From NCBI RefSeq assembly GCF_000184745.1, contig NC_014931.1, positions 868,001 through 932,000 on the forward strand: a stretch of 64,000 nucleotides of DNA. Direction: 5' to 3'. A model generated the notes under the pieces. The model was not told the origin of the DNA, did not search any database, and saw only the letters and a program-made list of their open reading frames with translations. This DNA is from Variovorax paradoxus EPS (lineage in GTDB: Bacteria > Pseudomonadota > Gammaproteobacteria > Burkholderiales > Burkholderiaceae_C). Shown here in pieces: positions 53,190-62,191 of the stretch (position 1 is the first letter of the stretch; every line of letters begins with the position of its first letter). Position numbers and translations under genes: made by a program.

Positions 53190-54166
53190 AGGGGAGCACC
53201 AAACAACTCGCGGGCATCGCGCTCTTCGCGGTGCTGGTCGCGTGCGTGCCGTTCGTCACCAAGTCGGGCGTCACGCTCAACTTCGTGATGATGGCGCTCT
53301 ACGCCACGCTCATCGCACAGGCCTGGAACATCCTGGGCGGCTTCGGCGGGCAGTTCTCGTTCGGGCATGCGCTGTTCTTCGGCACCGGCGCGTACATCCA
53401 GGCGATCGCGCAACTGCAGGGCGGCATCAACGCCTGGGTGGCGCTGCCGCTGGCCATCGTCGGCGCGGCACTGGTGGGGCTCTTCATGGGCGCGCTCACC
53501 TTCCGCTACGGCCTCAAGGGCTCGTACTTCGCGCTGGTCACGCTGGCCTTCGCCGAGGTGTTCCGCATCCTCGCGCTGTCGGTCGATTTCACGGGCGGCG
53601 GCGTCGGGCTCATGGTGCCGCTGCGCGAATCGGTGGCCAACCTGCAGTTCTCTTCGCGTGCCGGTTACTTGTGGGTGGTGCTCGCGATGGTCGTCGCGGC
53701 GCTGCTGGTCACCTGGTGGCTGCGCAACGGCCGCTTCGGCGCCTACCTGCAGGCAGTGCGCGACAACGAAGATGCGGCGCGCGCCGTCGGCGTCAACCCG
53801 TTCCGCGTGAAGCTCGGCGCCATCGGCTTGTCGGCTGCGTTCATGGGAGCGGCGGGCGCGTTCTACGTGCAGGTGTTCCAGTACATCGACGCGGGCATCG
53901 CCTACGGTCCGGCCGTGTCGATCGAGGCGCTGGTCGCGGCCATCGTCGGCGGCATGGGAACGATGTGGGGCCCGGTGCTCGGCGCGGTCGTGCTGCATGT
54001 GTTGTCGGACCTCACGCGCAATCTCTTCGGCGAACTGCCGGGTATCAACATGGTGATCTACGGCACGGTGCTCGTGCTCATCGTCATCTTCGTGCCGCGC
54101 GGCATCGCGGGCATCGGGCTGTCGGTGCGGCAGCTGTGGAAGTCGAAGGGAGGCCGCCATGACTGA
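53186..54166 (+). CDS. Liv-type ABC permease (LivM)
   Basis: Second permease, 326 residues, with about nine hydrophobic segments. AWNILGGFGGQFSFGHALFFGTGAY and YLQAVRDNEDAARAVGVNPFRVKL are the LivM signatures. It is coupled to livH (ATGA) and overlaps the ATPase gene by 8 bp. Confidence 0.94.
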   Translation: MKGSTKQLAGIALFAVLVACVPFVTKSGVTLNFVMMALYATLIAQAWNILGGFGGQFSFGHALFFGTGAYIQAIAQLQGGINAWVALPLAIVGAALVGLFMGALTFRYGLKGSYFALVTLAFAEVFRILALSVDFTGGGVGLMVPLRESVANLQFSSRAGYLWVVLAMVVAALLVTWWLRNGRFGAYLQAVRDNEDAARAVGVNPFRVKLGAIGLSAAFMGAAGAFYVQVFQYIDAGIAYGPAVSIEALVAAIVGGMGTMWGPVLGAVVLHVLSDLTRNLFGELPGINMVIYGTVLVLIVIFVPRGIAGIGLSVRQLWKSKGGRHD

Positions 54167-54920
54167 TGCCTTGCTGGCCATCGATGGCCTCTCGCGCTCC
54201 TTCGGCGGCCTCAAAGCCGTGCAGAACGTGAGCCTTTCGGTGCGCGAAGGCAGCCTGAGCGCGCTGATCGGTCCCAACGGCGCTGGCAAGACCACGCTGT
54301 TCGCGCTGATGTCGGGCTTCCTGAAGCCCGATAGCGGCACCGTGCGCTTCGCGGGCGAGGACATCACCGGCCGCGAGCCGCACCGCAATGCCGCGCTCGG
54401 CATGACCCGCACCTTCCAGATCGTGAAGCCCTTCGCCGCGCAGACGGTGCGCGAGAACATCGCGGTCGGCGCGCACCTGCATGTGCGCGGCCGCGCCGAG
54501 GCGCTGCGAAACGCCGAAGCCGTCGCGCTGCGCGTGGGCCTTGCGCCGCAGCTCGACAAGCCCGCATCCGACCTCACCGTGGCCGGCCGCAAGCGCCTCG
54601 AACTGGCGCGCGCGCTCGCCACGAAGCCGCGCCTCTTGCTGCTCGACGAAGTGCTCGCGGGCCTCAACCCGCAGGAGATCGCCGAGATGATGCCGGTGGT
54701 GCGCGGCATCGCCGACAGCGGCGTCACCGTGCTGATGATCGAGCACGTGATGCAGGCCGTGATGAACCTCGCCGAGCATGTGTGGGTGCTCGCGCAGGGG
54801 CAGTTGATTGCCGAAGGCAGTCCCGCGCAAGTGACCTCCGACGACAGGGTCGTCGAAGCCTATCTGGGCCACGGCACAGCGGCGCGGCTGCGCAAGGCCG
54901 CATCGGGAGTTCAAGCATGA
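54159..54920 (+). CDS. Liv-type ABC ATPase (LivG)
   Basis: ATPase of 253 residues. Walker A GPNGAGKTT is at 38-46, NAALGMTRTFQIVKPF follows, LTVAGRKRLELARALATKP holds the divergent signature seen in LivG, and LLLLDEVLAGLNPQE is Walker B. Energises uptake with the next gene product. Start ATG 54159 overlaps livM. Confidence 0.94.
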   Translation: MTDALLAIDGLSRSFGGLKAVQNVSLSVREGSLSALIGPNGAGKTTLFALMSGFLKPDSGTVRFAGEDITGREPHRNAALGMTRTFQIVKPFAAQTVRENIAVGAHLHVRGRAEALRNAEAVALRVGLAPQLDKPASDLTVAGRKRLELARALATKPRLLLLDEVLAGLNPQEIAEMMPVVRGIADSGVTVLMIEHVMQAVMNLAEHVWVLAQGQLIAEGSPAQVTSDDRVVEAYLGHGTAARLRKAASGVQA

Positions 54921-55627
54921 GCACGTTGCTGGAGATTCAAGGCCTGCGCGGCGGCTACGGCCGCGTCGAGGTGCTGCGCGGCGTCGACCTCAAGGTGAAC
55001 GCGGGCGAGATGGTCGCGCTGCTCGGCAGCAACGGCGCGGGCAAGTCCACGCTCAACAAGATGGTCTGCGGCCTCTGTCCCGCCTGGGGCGGCACGGTGC
55101 GCTTCGATGGCAAGGACCTGAGCGGCGCGCACTACCGCGACGTGGTGAAGGCCGGCCTCATCCAGGTGCCCGAAGGCCGCAAGGTGTTTCCCAACCTGAG
55201 CGTGCTGGAGAACCTGGAGCTCGGCTCCTTCACCCGCGCCCGCGAACGGCGCGCGGCCAATGTCGAGAAGATGTTCCACATCTTCCCGCGGCTGCGCGAG
55301 CGCATGGCGCAGCACGCCGGCACGATGAGCGGCGGGGAGCAGCAGATGCTGGCCATCGCGCGCGGCCTCATGGCCGAGCCGGTGCTGCTGATCCTCGACG
55401 AGCCCTCGCTCGGCCTTTCACCGCTGCTGGTCGAAGAGATGTTCGCTCTGATCCGCAATTTGCGCGACGGCGGCCTCGCCGTGATGCTGGTCGAGCAGAA
55501 CGTGGGCCAGTCGCTGGAGATCGCCGACCGCGCCTATGTGCTGGAGAACGGCAGCGTGCGCTTCTCGGGCCTGCCGGGCGAACTGCTCGGCAGCGACGAA
55601 CTGCGGCGCGCCTACCTGGGGCTCTGA
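54917..55627 (+). CDS. Liv-type ABC ATPase (LivF)
   Basis: Second ATPase, 236 residues, from the ATG that overlaps the livG stop (ATGA). Walker A GSNGAGKST is at 37-45, QVPEGRKVFPNLSVLENL and MSGGEQQMLAIARGL follow, and LLILDEPSLGLSP is Walker B, all LivF-type. Completes a five-gene importer. Confidence 0.94.
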   Translation: MSTLLEIQGLRGGYGRVEVLRGVDLKVNAGEMVALLGSNGAGKSTLNKMVCGLCPAWGGTVRFDGKDLSGAHYRDVVKAGLIQVPEGRKVFPNLSVLENLELGSFTRARERRAANVEKMFHIFPRLRERMAQHAGTMSGGEQQMLAIARGLMAEPVLLILDEPSLGLSPLLVEEMFALIRNLRDGGLAVMLVEQNVGQSLEIADRAYVLENGSVRFSGLPGELLGSDELRRAYLGL

Positions 55628-55680
55628 CCCCCGCGAACCACCCCACGCGAGAACCCACGATTCCCCCGGAGACACAACAC

Positions 55681-56637
55681 ATGAAAAGACGCGACATCCT
55701 CCTCTCGTCGCTGGCCGCGGCATGGGCCGGCGGCGCCTTCGCGCAGATCGGCAATGCGCCGGTGCGCATCCTCGTGGGCGCGCCCGCGGGCGGCTCGACC
55801 GACACGCTCGCACGCTCGCTCGCCGTGAGCATGGGCCCGGCACTCGGCCGCACGGTCATCGTCGAGAACCGGCCTGGCGCGGGCGGCAACATCGCCGCCG
55901 ATGCGGTGGCCAAGGCCGCGCCCGACGGCAACACGCTCCTGATGAGCTTCACCAGCCACGCGATCAATGCCACGCTCTACCCGACGCTGCCCTTCGATCC
56001 GGTGAAGGATTTCACCGCGCTCACCTGCGTGGCGACCTCGCCCTCGATCCTCGTGGCGCACCCGTCGCTGCCCGCCAAGGACGTGCGCGAACTCATCGCG
56101 CTCGCCAAGGCCAAGCCGGGGCAGCTGAACTTCGCGATCGGCGCGGTGGGCTCCTCGCTGCACATGGCGGGCGAGGCCTTCAAGATGCAGTCGGGCGTGG
56201 ACATCGTGAACATTCCCTACAAGGGCACTTCGCCCGCCGTGCAGGACGTGCTCGCCGGCCAGGTGCAGCTGATGTTCGCGGCCGTGGGCAACGTCAAGGC
56301 GCACATCCAGGCCGGCAAGCTCAAGGCGCTGGGCGTGACCACGGCCAAGCGGCTGCCGGCTTTCCCCAACGTGCCGGCGATTGCCGAGGCGCTGCCGGGT
56401 TACGAATCGAGCGCATGGTTCGGCCTCTTCGGACCCGCGCACATGCCCGCGGACCGTGTGAAACAGATCGGCGATGCCGCGCGCCACGCGCTGCAGCAGG
56501 CCGACATGCGCCAGCGCCTGGAGACAGAAGGCGCGATTCCGGTCGGCAATTCGACCGAGCAGTTCTCCGCCTTCGTGCAGAGCGAGATCACGCGATGGGC
56601 CAAGGTCGTCAAGTTCTCGGGAGCCAAGCCCGAATGA
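55681..56637 (+). CDS. Bug-family periplasmic binding protein
   Basis: Tripartite tricarboxylate (TctC/Bug) type binding protein of 318 residues. Signal peptide with RRDILLSS start and cleavage near AFAQ. VRILVGAPAGGSTDTLARSLA, VENRPGAGGNIAADAVAKAAPDGNTLL and FNVPAIAEALPGYE-type text (FPNVPAIAEALPGYESSAW) are Bug family phrases. These proteins usually bind carboxylates. No TctA/TctB membrane genes are near, so it may act as a sensor or use a permease encoded elsewhere. A GGAG ribosome site precedes the ATG. Coupled to the next gene by ATGA. Confidence 0.93.
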   Translation: MKRRDILLSSLAAAWAGGAFAQIGNAPVRILVGAPAGGSTDTLARSLAVSMGPALGRTVIVENRPGAGGNIAADAVAKAAPDGNTLLMSFTSHAINATLYPTLPFDPVKDFTALTCVATSPSILVAHPSLPAKDVRELIALAKAKPGQLNFAIGAVGSSLHMAGEAFKMQSGVDIVNIPYKGTSPAVQDVLAGQVQLMFAAVGNVKAHIQAGKLKALGVTTAKRLPAFPNVPAIAEALPGYESSAWFGLFGPAHMPADRVKQIGDAARHALQQADMRQRLETEGAIPVGNSTEQFSAFVQSEITRWAKVVKFSGAKPE

Positions 56638-57920
56638 CATCGATGGCTCCAACCCGCGCGCCGGCGCAGACGCTGGCGCAGAAGCTCATCGCACGCGCGA
56701 GCGGACGCGAGCGGGTGTCGGTGGGCGAGATCGTGACCTGCGGCGTCGACATGGCGATGTTCCACGACTCCTCGGGGCCGCGGCGCCTGAAGCCCATGCT
56801 CGAGGAACTCGGCGCGCAGATCTGGGACCGCTCGCGTGTGGTGCTGGTCATGGACCATTACGTGCCCGAGCGCGACGACGATTCGCGCCGCATCGTGCGC
56901 ATCGCGCGCGACTGGGCGCGCGACCAGCAATTGCCGCATGTGTACGACAGCCAGGGCATCTGCCACGTGGTGGTGCCGCAGCACGGCCACATCCGCCCCG
57001 GGATGCTGTGCGTGGGCGGCGATTCGCACTCGCCCACGGGCGGTGCGTTCGGCGCCTACATGTTCGGCATCGGCAGCACCGAGATGCTGGGCGTGATGGT
57101 CACCGGCGAGATCTGGCTGCGCGTTCCCGAGACCATCCGCATGTGGTGGGACGGCGCGCTGCCCGCGGGTGTGACCGCCAAGGACATGATGCTGCACATG
57201 ATCGGCCGCTTCGGCATGAACGGCGGGCGCTACCAGGCGGTCGAGTTCGCGGGGCCGGCGGTCGCGGCGCTGTCGATGCAGGAGCGCATGACGCTCTCGA
57301 ACATGAGCGCCGAGCTGGGCGCGCAGGCCGGGCTGATCGCACCCGACGCGACCACCGCCGAGTTCCTGGCGGGCGCTGGTGCGCCGCCCGTCGACATGGC
57401 GCCCTGGTTCACCGACGAAGGCGCGGAACTCACGGACCATCGCTTCGATGCCTCGACGCTCGAACCATATGTCGCCGCGCCGCACAGCCCGGCCAACGCG
57501 CACGGCGTGAGCCGCTACGTGGGCACGCCGGTCGACGTGGCCTACATCGGCGCCTGCACCGGCGCCAAGCTCGACGACCTGCGCGCGGCCGCGCAGGTGC
57601 TGCGCGGCCACAAGGTGGCGAGTGGCATCCGCCTCATCGTGGCACCCGCCAGCATCCGCGACCAGGAAGCGGCGCGCGAAGAGGGCGTGCTGCAGGTGCT
57701 GATGGACGCCGGTGCCGAACTCTTCCCGACCGCGTGCGGCGCCTGCTCCGGTTATGGCGATCCGATGGGCGACGACGTCACCGTCATCTCGACCACCGCG
57801 CGCAACTTCAAGGGCCGCATGGGCTCGCCGACCGCACAGGTCTACCTGGGTTCGCCCTACACGGTGGCGGCGACTGCATTGCGCGGCTGCGTGACCGATC
57901 CGCGCGAGGTGCTCGCATGA
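56634..57920 (+). CDS. Aconitase-superfamily hydro-lyase, LeuC-like large subunit
   Basis: Iron-sulfur hydro-lyase subunit of 428 residues that hydrates or isomerises a di- or tricarboxylate. The 4Fe-4S cysteines are visible: Cys308 (GACTG), Cys368 and Cys371 (ACGAC). VMDHYVPE, VGGDSHSPTGGAFGAYMFGIGSTEM and SPTAQVYLGSPYTVAA are family motifs. ATG 56634 overlaps the previous stop; ATG 56643 is three codons on. Not likely the leucine-synthesis enzyme, because of the catabolic context; maleate hydratase or a dimethylmaleate hydratase-like role is possible. Confidence 0.88.
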   Translation: MTSMAPTRAPAQTLAQKLIARASGRERVSVGEIVTCGVDMAMFHDSSGPRRLKPMLEELGAQIWDRSRVVLVMDHYVPERDDDSRRIVRIARDWARDQQLPHVYDSQGICHVVVPQHGHIRPGMLCVGGDSHSPTGGAFGAYMFGIGSTEMLGVMVTGEIWLRVPETIRMWWDGALPAGVTAKDMMLHMIGRFGMNGGRYQAVEFAGPAVAALSMQERMTLSNMSAELGAQAGLIAPDATTAEFLAGAGAPPVDMAPWFTDEGAELTDHRFDASTLEPYVAAPHSPANAHGVSRYVGTPVDVAYIGACTGAKLDDLRAAAQVLRGHKVASGIRLIVAPASIRDQEAAREEGVLQVLMDAGAELFPTACGACSGYGDPMGDDVTVISTTARNFKGRMGSPTAQVYLGSPYTVAATALRGCVTDPREVLA

Positions 57921-58435
57921 ACGGGCAGACCTTGCACCGGGTGTGGCGCTTGGGCGCCGACATCGACACCGACGCGCTCGCGCCAGGCCACGCGATGAAG
58001 CATGGCATCGACATCATCGCCAGGCACTGCCTCGAAGCCATCCACCCCGAGTTCGCGAGCGAAGTTCAACCGGGCGACGTGATCGTGGCCGGCCCGAACT
58101 TCGGCATCGGCTCCTCGCGCGAACAGGCCGCGGCCGTGCTCGTGCAACTCGGCGTGGCGGCGGTGATCGCGCCTTCGTACAGCGGCCTGTACTTCCGCAA
58201 CGCCTTCAATCTCGGCCTCCTGCTTCTGACCTGCGCCGAGGCCGGGACGCTGAACGAGGGCGACCGCATCGCCCTCGACACCACGGTGCCCGCCGTCGTC
58301 TCGCCTCGCGGTGCGCGGCTGGCCTGCGAGCCCGTGCCCGGATTCCTCATGGACATGGTCCGCGCCGGCGGATTGATGAACCAGTTACGCCAGCGTGGCG
58401 GCTCCCCGGCCTCCCAGAAAGCAAGCAATGTCTGA
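57917..58435 (+). CDS. Aconitase-superfamily hydro-lyase, LeuD-like small subunit
   Basis: Small (swivel) subunit of 172 residues, partner of the preceding gene. RLGADIDTDALAPGHAMKHG near the start and GPNFGIGSSREQAAAVLVQLGVAAVIA are LeuD motifs with the substrate-binding SSRE. ATG 57917 overlaps the large-subunit stop (ATGA); the frame open upstream is inside that gene. The last 8 bases overlap the next gene. Confidence 0.9.
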   Translation: MNGQTLHRVWRLGADIDTDALAPGHAMKHGIDIIARHCLEAIHPEFASEVQPGDVIVAGPNFGIGSSREQAAAVLVQLGVAAVIAPSYSGLYFRNAFNLGLLLLTCAEAGTLNEGDRIALDTTVPAVVSPRGARLACEPVPGFLMDMVRAGGLMNQLRQRGGSPASQKASNV

Positions 58436-60140
58436 CCCCTCTTCTTTCGCAGCGACCGCGACAGCGATCGACCCCGTCACGCTCGCCGTGCTGCGCGGCC
58501 GCCTCGAACAGGTGGCCGACGAGATGGACGCGACGCTCTACCGCAGTGCGTTCAACCCGATCATTGCCGAGGCGCACGACGCCTGCCACGGCCTGTACGA
58601 CGCGGTGAGCGGCGACACGCTGGTGCAGGGCAAATCGGGCCTGCCGGTGTTCGTCGGCGCCATGGCCTTCGCGGTGCGCGCCACCGCCAAGGCGGCCGAG
58701 CCGCGCGGCGGCATGAAGGACGGCGACATCTGGATCAGCAACGATGCCTACGACGGCGGCACGCACGCCAACGACTTCAAGCTGGTCAAGCCCTTCTTTC
58801 GCAACGGCAAGCTCTATTGCTACATGGCCTCGGCCGCGCACTGGCACGACGTGGGCGGCGCGGTGCCCGGAAACTACAACCCGGCCGCCACCGAGTGCTG
58901 GCAGGAGGCGGTGCAGATTCCGCCGGTGCGCATCGTGCGCGATGGCGTGCTCGATGCGGACGTGCTCGCCATCCTGCAGGCCAACACGCGCCTGCCCGAC
59001 AGCCTCTGGGGCGACCTGAACGGCCAGCTCGCGGCGCTGGAGCTCGGCGAGAAGCGCCTGAACGGCCTGCTCGACGAATATGGCGACGACCTGGTGCTGA
59101 ACGCGCTGGGCGAACTGCGCGGCCGCGCGCTGCGCCTCATGCGCTCGCACATCGCGTCGCTGCCCGACGGACGCTACAGCTTCGAGGACGTGCTGGACAA
59201 CGACGGCATCACGAACGAGCCGCTGACCATCGCGCTCGACATGACGGTGGCGGGCGACCGGTTGCTGCTCGATTTTTCGCGCACCTCGCCGCAATGCGCG
59301 GGGCCTGTGAACATCTCTCGCGCCACTGCGGTGGCGGCCTGCTACGTCGCGCTCAAGCACCTGTTCCCCGATGTGCCGGCCAATGCCGGCGTGCTCGACG
59401 CCGTGGACTTCAACATTCCCGACAAGCTGGTGATCAGCTGCGAGCGCCCGCGCCCGGTCGGTGGCTACACCGAGACGATCCTGCGCATGATCGACGTGAT
59501 CTTCAGCGCGGCCGCGCAGGCCGACCCGACGCGCGCGGTGGCGCAGGCCTACGGCACGATCAACGCGCTGTCGATCGCGGGCCACCGCAGCGACAAGGGC
59601 CGCGAAGGCCAGCGCTGGGTGATGTTCAGCTTCTTCGGCGGCGGCCATGGCGGTCACTCGGGCGGCGACGGGCTCTCGCACGGCAACGCGCCGATCTCGA
59701 CCGCGACGATTCCGCCGCTCGAGATCCTCGAAGCCGCGTACCCGGTGCGCTTCACCGAATGGTCGTTGCGCGCCGATTCGGGCGGCGACGGCCGGCACCG
59801 CGGCGGCCTCGGCGCCGTGTATGAAATCGAACTGCTGGAGAAGGACGCCGAGGTGTTCGTCTTCGGCGAGCGCGGCACCTCGCCGCCCAAGGGCATTGCC
59901 GGTGGGGGCGAAGGCGCGGTCAACAGGTTCAGCTACGAGAACGAAGGCACGTGGCACACGCCACCCATGGTGTCGAAGATGCGCGGCATCCAGTTGACGT
60001 GCGGCGAACGCGTGCGGCTCGAAACGCCCGGCGGCGGCGGCTGGGGCAACGCGGCAGAGCGGCCCGCACCGCAGCGCGAAGCCGACACCGCAATGGGCTA
60101 TGTGACGACCGACAGCAGCAAGAAGAAAGCGTCCGAATGA
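58428..60140 (+). CDS. hyuB: Hydantoinase B/oxoprolinase-family subunit
   Basis: Subunit B of an ATP-dependent ring-opening amidohydrolase or acyl-activating complex (HyuB, OplB, AcxB group), 570 residues. VTLAVLRGRLEQVADEMDATLYRSAFNPII is the usual start, GDIWISNDAYDGGTHANDF the metal-site region, and a Gly-rich SGGDGRHRGGLG and TPGGGGWG end follows. The ATG at 58428 was chosen; an earlier start at 58395 would extend back into the small hydro-lyase gene. Works with HyuA, coupled by ATGA. Substrate unknown: hydantoin, oxoproline and acetophenone types are all known. Confidence 0.92.
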   Translation: MSDPSSFAATATAIDPVTLAVLRGRLEQVADEMDATLYRSAFNPIIAEAHDACHGLYDAVSGDTLVQGKSGLPVFVGAMAFAVRATAKAAEPRGGMKDGDIWISNDAYDGGTHANDFKLVKPFFRNGKLYCYMASAAHWHDVGGAVPGNYNPAATECWQEAVQIPPVRIVRDGVLDADVLAILQANTRLPDSLWGDLNGQLAALELGEKRLNGLLDEYGDDLVLNALGELRGRALRLMRSHIASLPDGRYSFEDVLDNDGITNEPLTIALDMTVAGDRLLLDFSRTSPQCAGPVNISRATAVAACYVALKHLFPDVPANAGVLDAVDFNIPDKLVISCERPRPVGGYTETILRMIDVIFSAAAQADPTRAVAQAYGTINALSIAGHRSDKGREGQRWVMFSFFGGGHGGHSGGDGLSHGNAPISTATIPPLEILEAAYPVRFTEWSLRADSGGDGRHRGGLGAVYEIELLEKDAEVFVFGERGTSPPKGIAGGGEGAVNRFSYENEGTWHTPPMVSKMRGIQLTCGERVRLETPGGGGWGNAAERPAPQREADTAMGYVTTDSSKKKASE

Positions 60141-62191
60141 CTTCCTCCGGTAAATCCCTTGTCGTCGGCGTCGATGTCGGCGGCACCTTCACCGACCTCT
60201 TCGTGCTCGACGAAGCGAACGGCACGGCGCGCATCGTCAAGGTGCCTTCCACGCGCGGCGAGGAAGCGCGCGGCTTCATGAACGGCGTGGCGCGCGTGGC
60301 CGATTCGGCCGCTGACATTTCCACCATCGTGCATGGCACCACGGTCGGCACCAACGCACTGCTCGAACGCAAGGTGGCACGCACCGGCATCATCACCACG
60401 CGCGGTTTTCGGGACGTGCTGGAGATGCGCCGCCGCGACCGCCCGGAGACCTGGGGCCTGCGCGGCAGCTTCACGCCCGTGGTGCCGCGCGACCTGCGCC
60501 GCGAGGTGGACGAGCGCGTGCTGGCCGACGGCACGCTGCACACCGCGGTCGACCTGGAGCAGGTGCGCGCCGAAGCGCGCTCGCTGCTCGAAGCGGGCTG
60601 CGAGGCCGTGTGCGTGTTCTTCATCAATACCTACGCGAACCACGAGAACGAGCGCCTTGCCGTCGCGGCGGTGCGCGAGCTCTGGCCCAACCCGCACGTC
60701 ACCTCGGCGAGCGAAGTGCTGCCCGAGATCCGCGAGTTCGAGCGCTGCTCGACCGCCACGCTCAACGCCGCGCTGCAGCCGGTGGTGGGCAGCTACCTCG
60801 GCCGGCTCGAATCCGACCTGCGCGGCCAGGGCTTCGCGGGCGAACTGCTGGTGGTGCAGAGCAACGGCGGCGTGATGTCGCGCCAGACCGCGAGCGACCT
60901 GCCGGTGCGCACGGCGCTCTCGGGCCCGGCGGCCGGCGTGATCGCCTGCGCAGCCATCGCGCGCGCAGCGGGCTTTCCGAACGCGATCACCGGTGACATG
61001 GGCGGCACGTCGTTCGACGTGTCGCTGGTGGCGAACGGCGAGGCCGCACTGGCCGCGCAGACCGCCATCGAGTTCGGCATGGTGATCCGCTCGCCGATGA
61101 TCCAGATCGAGACCATCGGCGCGGGCGGCGGCTCCATCGCATCGGTCGATGCGAGCGGCATGCTGCAGGTCGGCCCGGAGTCGGCCGGCAGCGTGCCGGG
61201 GCCGGCGTGCTACGGACGCGGCAACATGCGGCCGACAGTGACCGATGCGAACGTGCTGCTGGGGCGCATCGCGGCGGATCGTCCGCTCGGCGGCGGCTTG
61301 CTCGCGGCGCTCGATGCGGAGAAGTCGCGCCAGGCCATCGAGGAACACGTTGCACGCCCACTGGGCCTCGATGTGCATGCTGCGGCCGAGGCGATTCTCA
61401 CGGTGGCCAATGCGCGCATGGCGGGTGCGATCCGCCTCGTTTCCATCGAACGCGGCCACGATCCGCGCCGCTTCGCCTACATGCCTTTCGGCGGTGGCGG
61501 CGCGCTGCATGTGTGCGCAATGATGCGCGAGGTCGGCGTCGCCACGGGCATCGTGCCACGCTACCCCGGCGTCACCTCGGCCCTCGGCTGCGTGATCGCC
61601 GACATGCGCCACGACGCGGTGCAGACGCTCAACAAGCCGCTGGCCGAACTCGACGTGGCCGACGTGCAGCGCCGCATCGACGAACTGGCGGCCAGTTGCC
61701 AGCAGCGCCTCGACTCCTCGGGCGTGCGCTTCGACGAAGTGCGCGAAGTCATCGCGCTCGACATGCTCTACGCCGGCCAGACGCACACGCTGCCCGTGGT
61801 GCTCGCCGATGCGGGCAAGGCGCCGCTCACGGCCGCATCGATCCGCGCTGCTTTCGAAGCCAGCTATACCGCCGCCTTCGGTCGCGTGCTCGAAGGCATT
61901 CCGATCCGCGTGATGAACCTGCGCTACGCGCGCATCGGCGTGCGGCCCAAGTTCGACCTGAAGGTGCTTGCGCCCGAAGGAGAGGGCAGCACCGCGCCAC
62001 TGGGCACGCAGCGCGTGTTTCACCAGGGCCAGTGGCACGAGGCCGTGCGCTATGCGCGGCTCGAACTGCCGGTGGCTGCGCGCATCGAAGGGCCCGCGAT
62101 CCTGGAACAGGCCGATACAACTGTGTGGCTCGAACCCGGTTTCCATGCCGAAGTCGATGCGCACGGCAATCTGCTGGTGAGGCTGTCATGA
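60137..62191 (+). CDS. hyuA: Hydantoinase A/oxoprolinase-family subunit
   Basis: Subunit A, 684 residues, of the same complex. VVGVDVGGTFTDLFVLD is the N-terminal phosphate-binding loop of the ASKHA-type ATPase part, IVHGTTVGTNALLERK follows, then GDMGGTSFDVSLVANGE and IGAGGGSIASVDASGMLQVGPESAGSVPGPACYGRG. Length agrees with HyuA of about 690. Start ATG 60137 overlaps the hyuB stop; the next gene also starts on its stop codon overlap. Confidence 0.93.
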   Translation: MTSSGKSLVVGVDVGGTFTDLFVLDEANGTARIVKVPSTRGEEARGFMNGVARVADSAADISTIVHGTTVGTNALLERKVARTGIITTRGFRDVLEMRRRDRPETWGLRGSFTPVVPRDLRREVDERVLADGTLHTAVDLEQVRAEARSLLEAGCEAVCVFFINTYANHENERLAVAAVRELWPNPHVTSASEVLPEIREFERCSTATLNAALQPVVGSYLGRLESDLRGQGFAGELLVVQSNGGVMSRQTASDLPVRTALSGPAAGVIACAAIARAAGFPNAITGDMGGTSFDVSLVANGEAALAAQTAIEFGMVIRSPMIQIETIGAGGGSIASVDASGMLQVGPESAGSVPGPACYGRGNMRPTVTDANVLLGRIAADRPLGGGLLAALDAEKSRQAIEEHVARPLGLDVHAAAEAILTVANARMAGAIRLVSIERGHDPRRFAYMPFGGGGALHVCAMMREVGVATGIVPRYPGVTSALGCVIADMRHDAVQTLNKPLAELDVADVQRRIDELAASCQQRLDSSGVRFDEVREVIALDMLYAGQTHTLPVVLADAGKAPLTAASIRAAFEASYTAAFGRVLEGIPIRVMNLRYARIGVRPKFDLKVLAPEGEGSTAPLGTQRVFHQGQWHEAVRYARLELPVAARIEGPAILEQADTTVWLEPGFHAEVDAHGNLLVRLS

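Noticed and set aside
56634..58435. Leucine biosynthesis leuC/leuD
   Set aside because: The subunits are iron-sulfur hydro-lyases of that superfamily, but they lie in a catabolic operon with HyuBA and a Liv importer and without leuA or leuB.
58347..59957. 536-residue minus-strand open frame
   Set aside because: Antisense to hyuB, no motif, compositional artefact of third-position GC.
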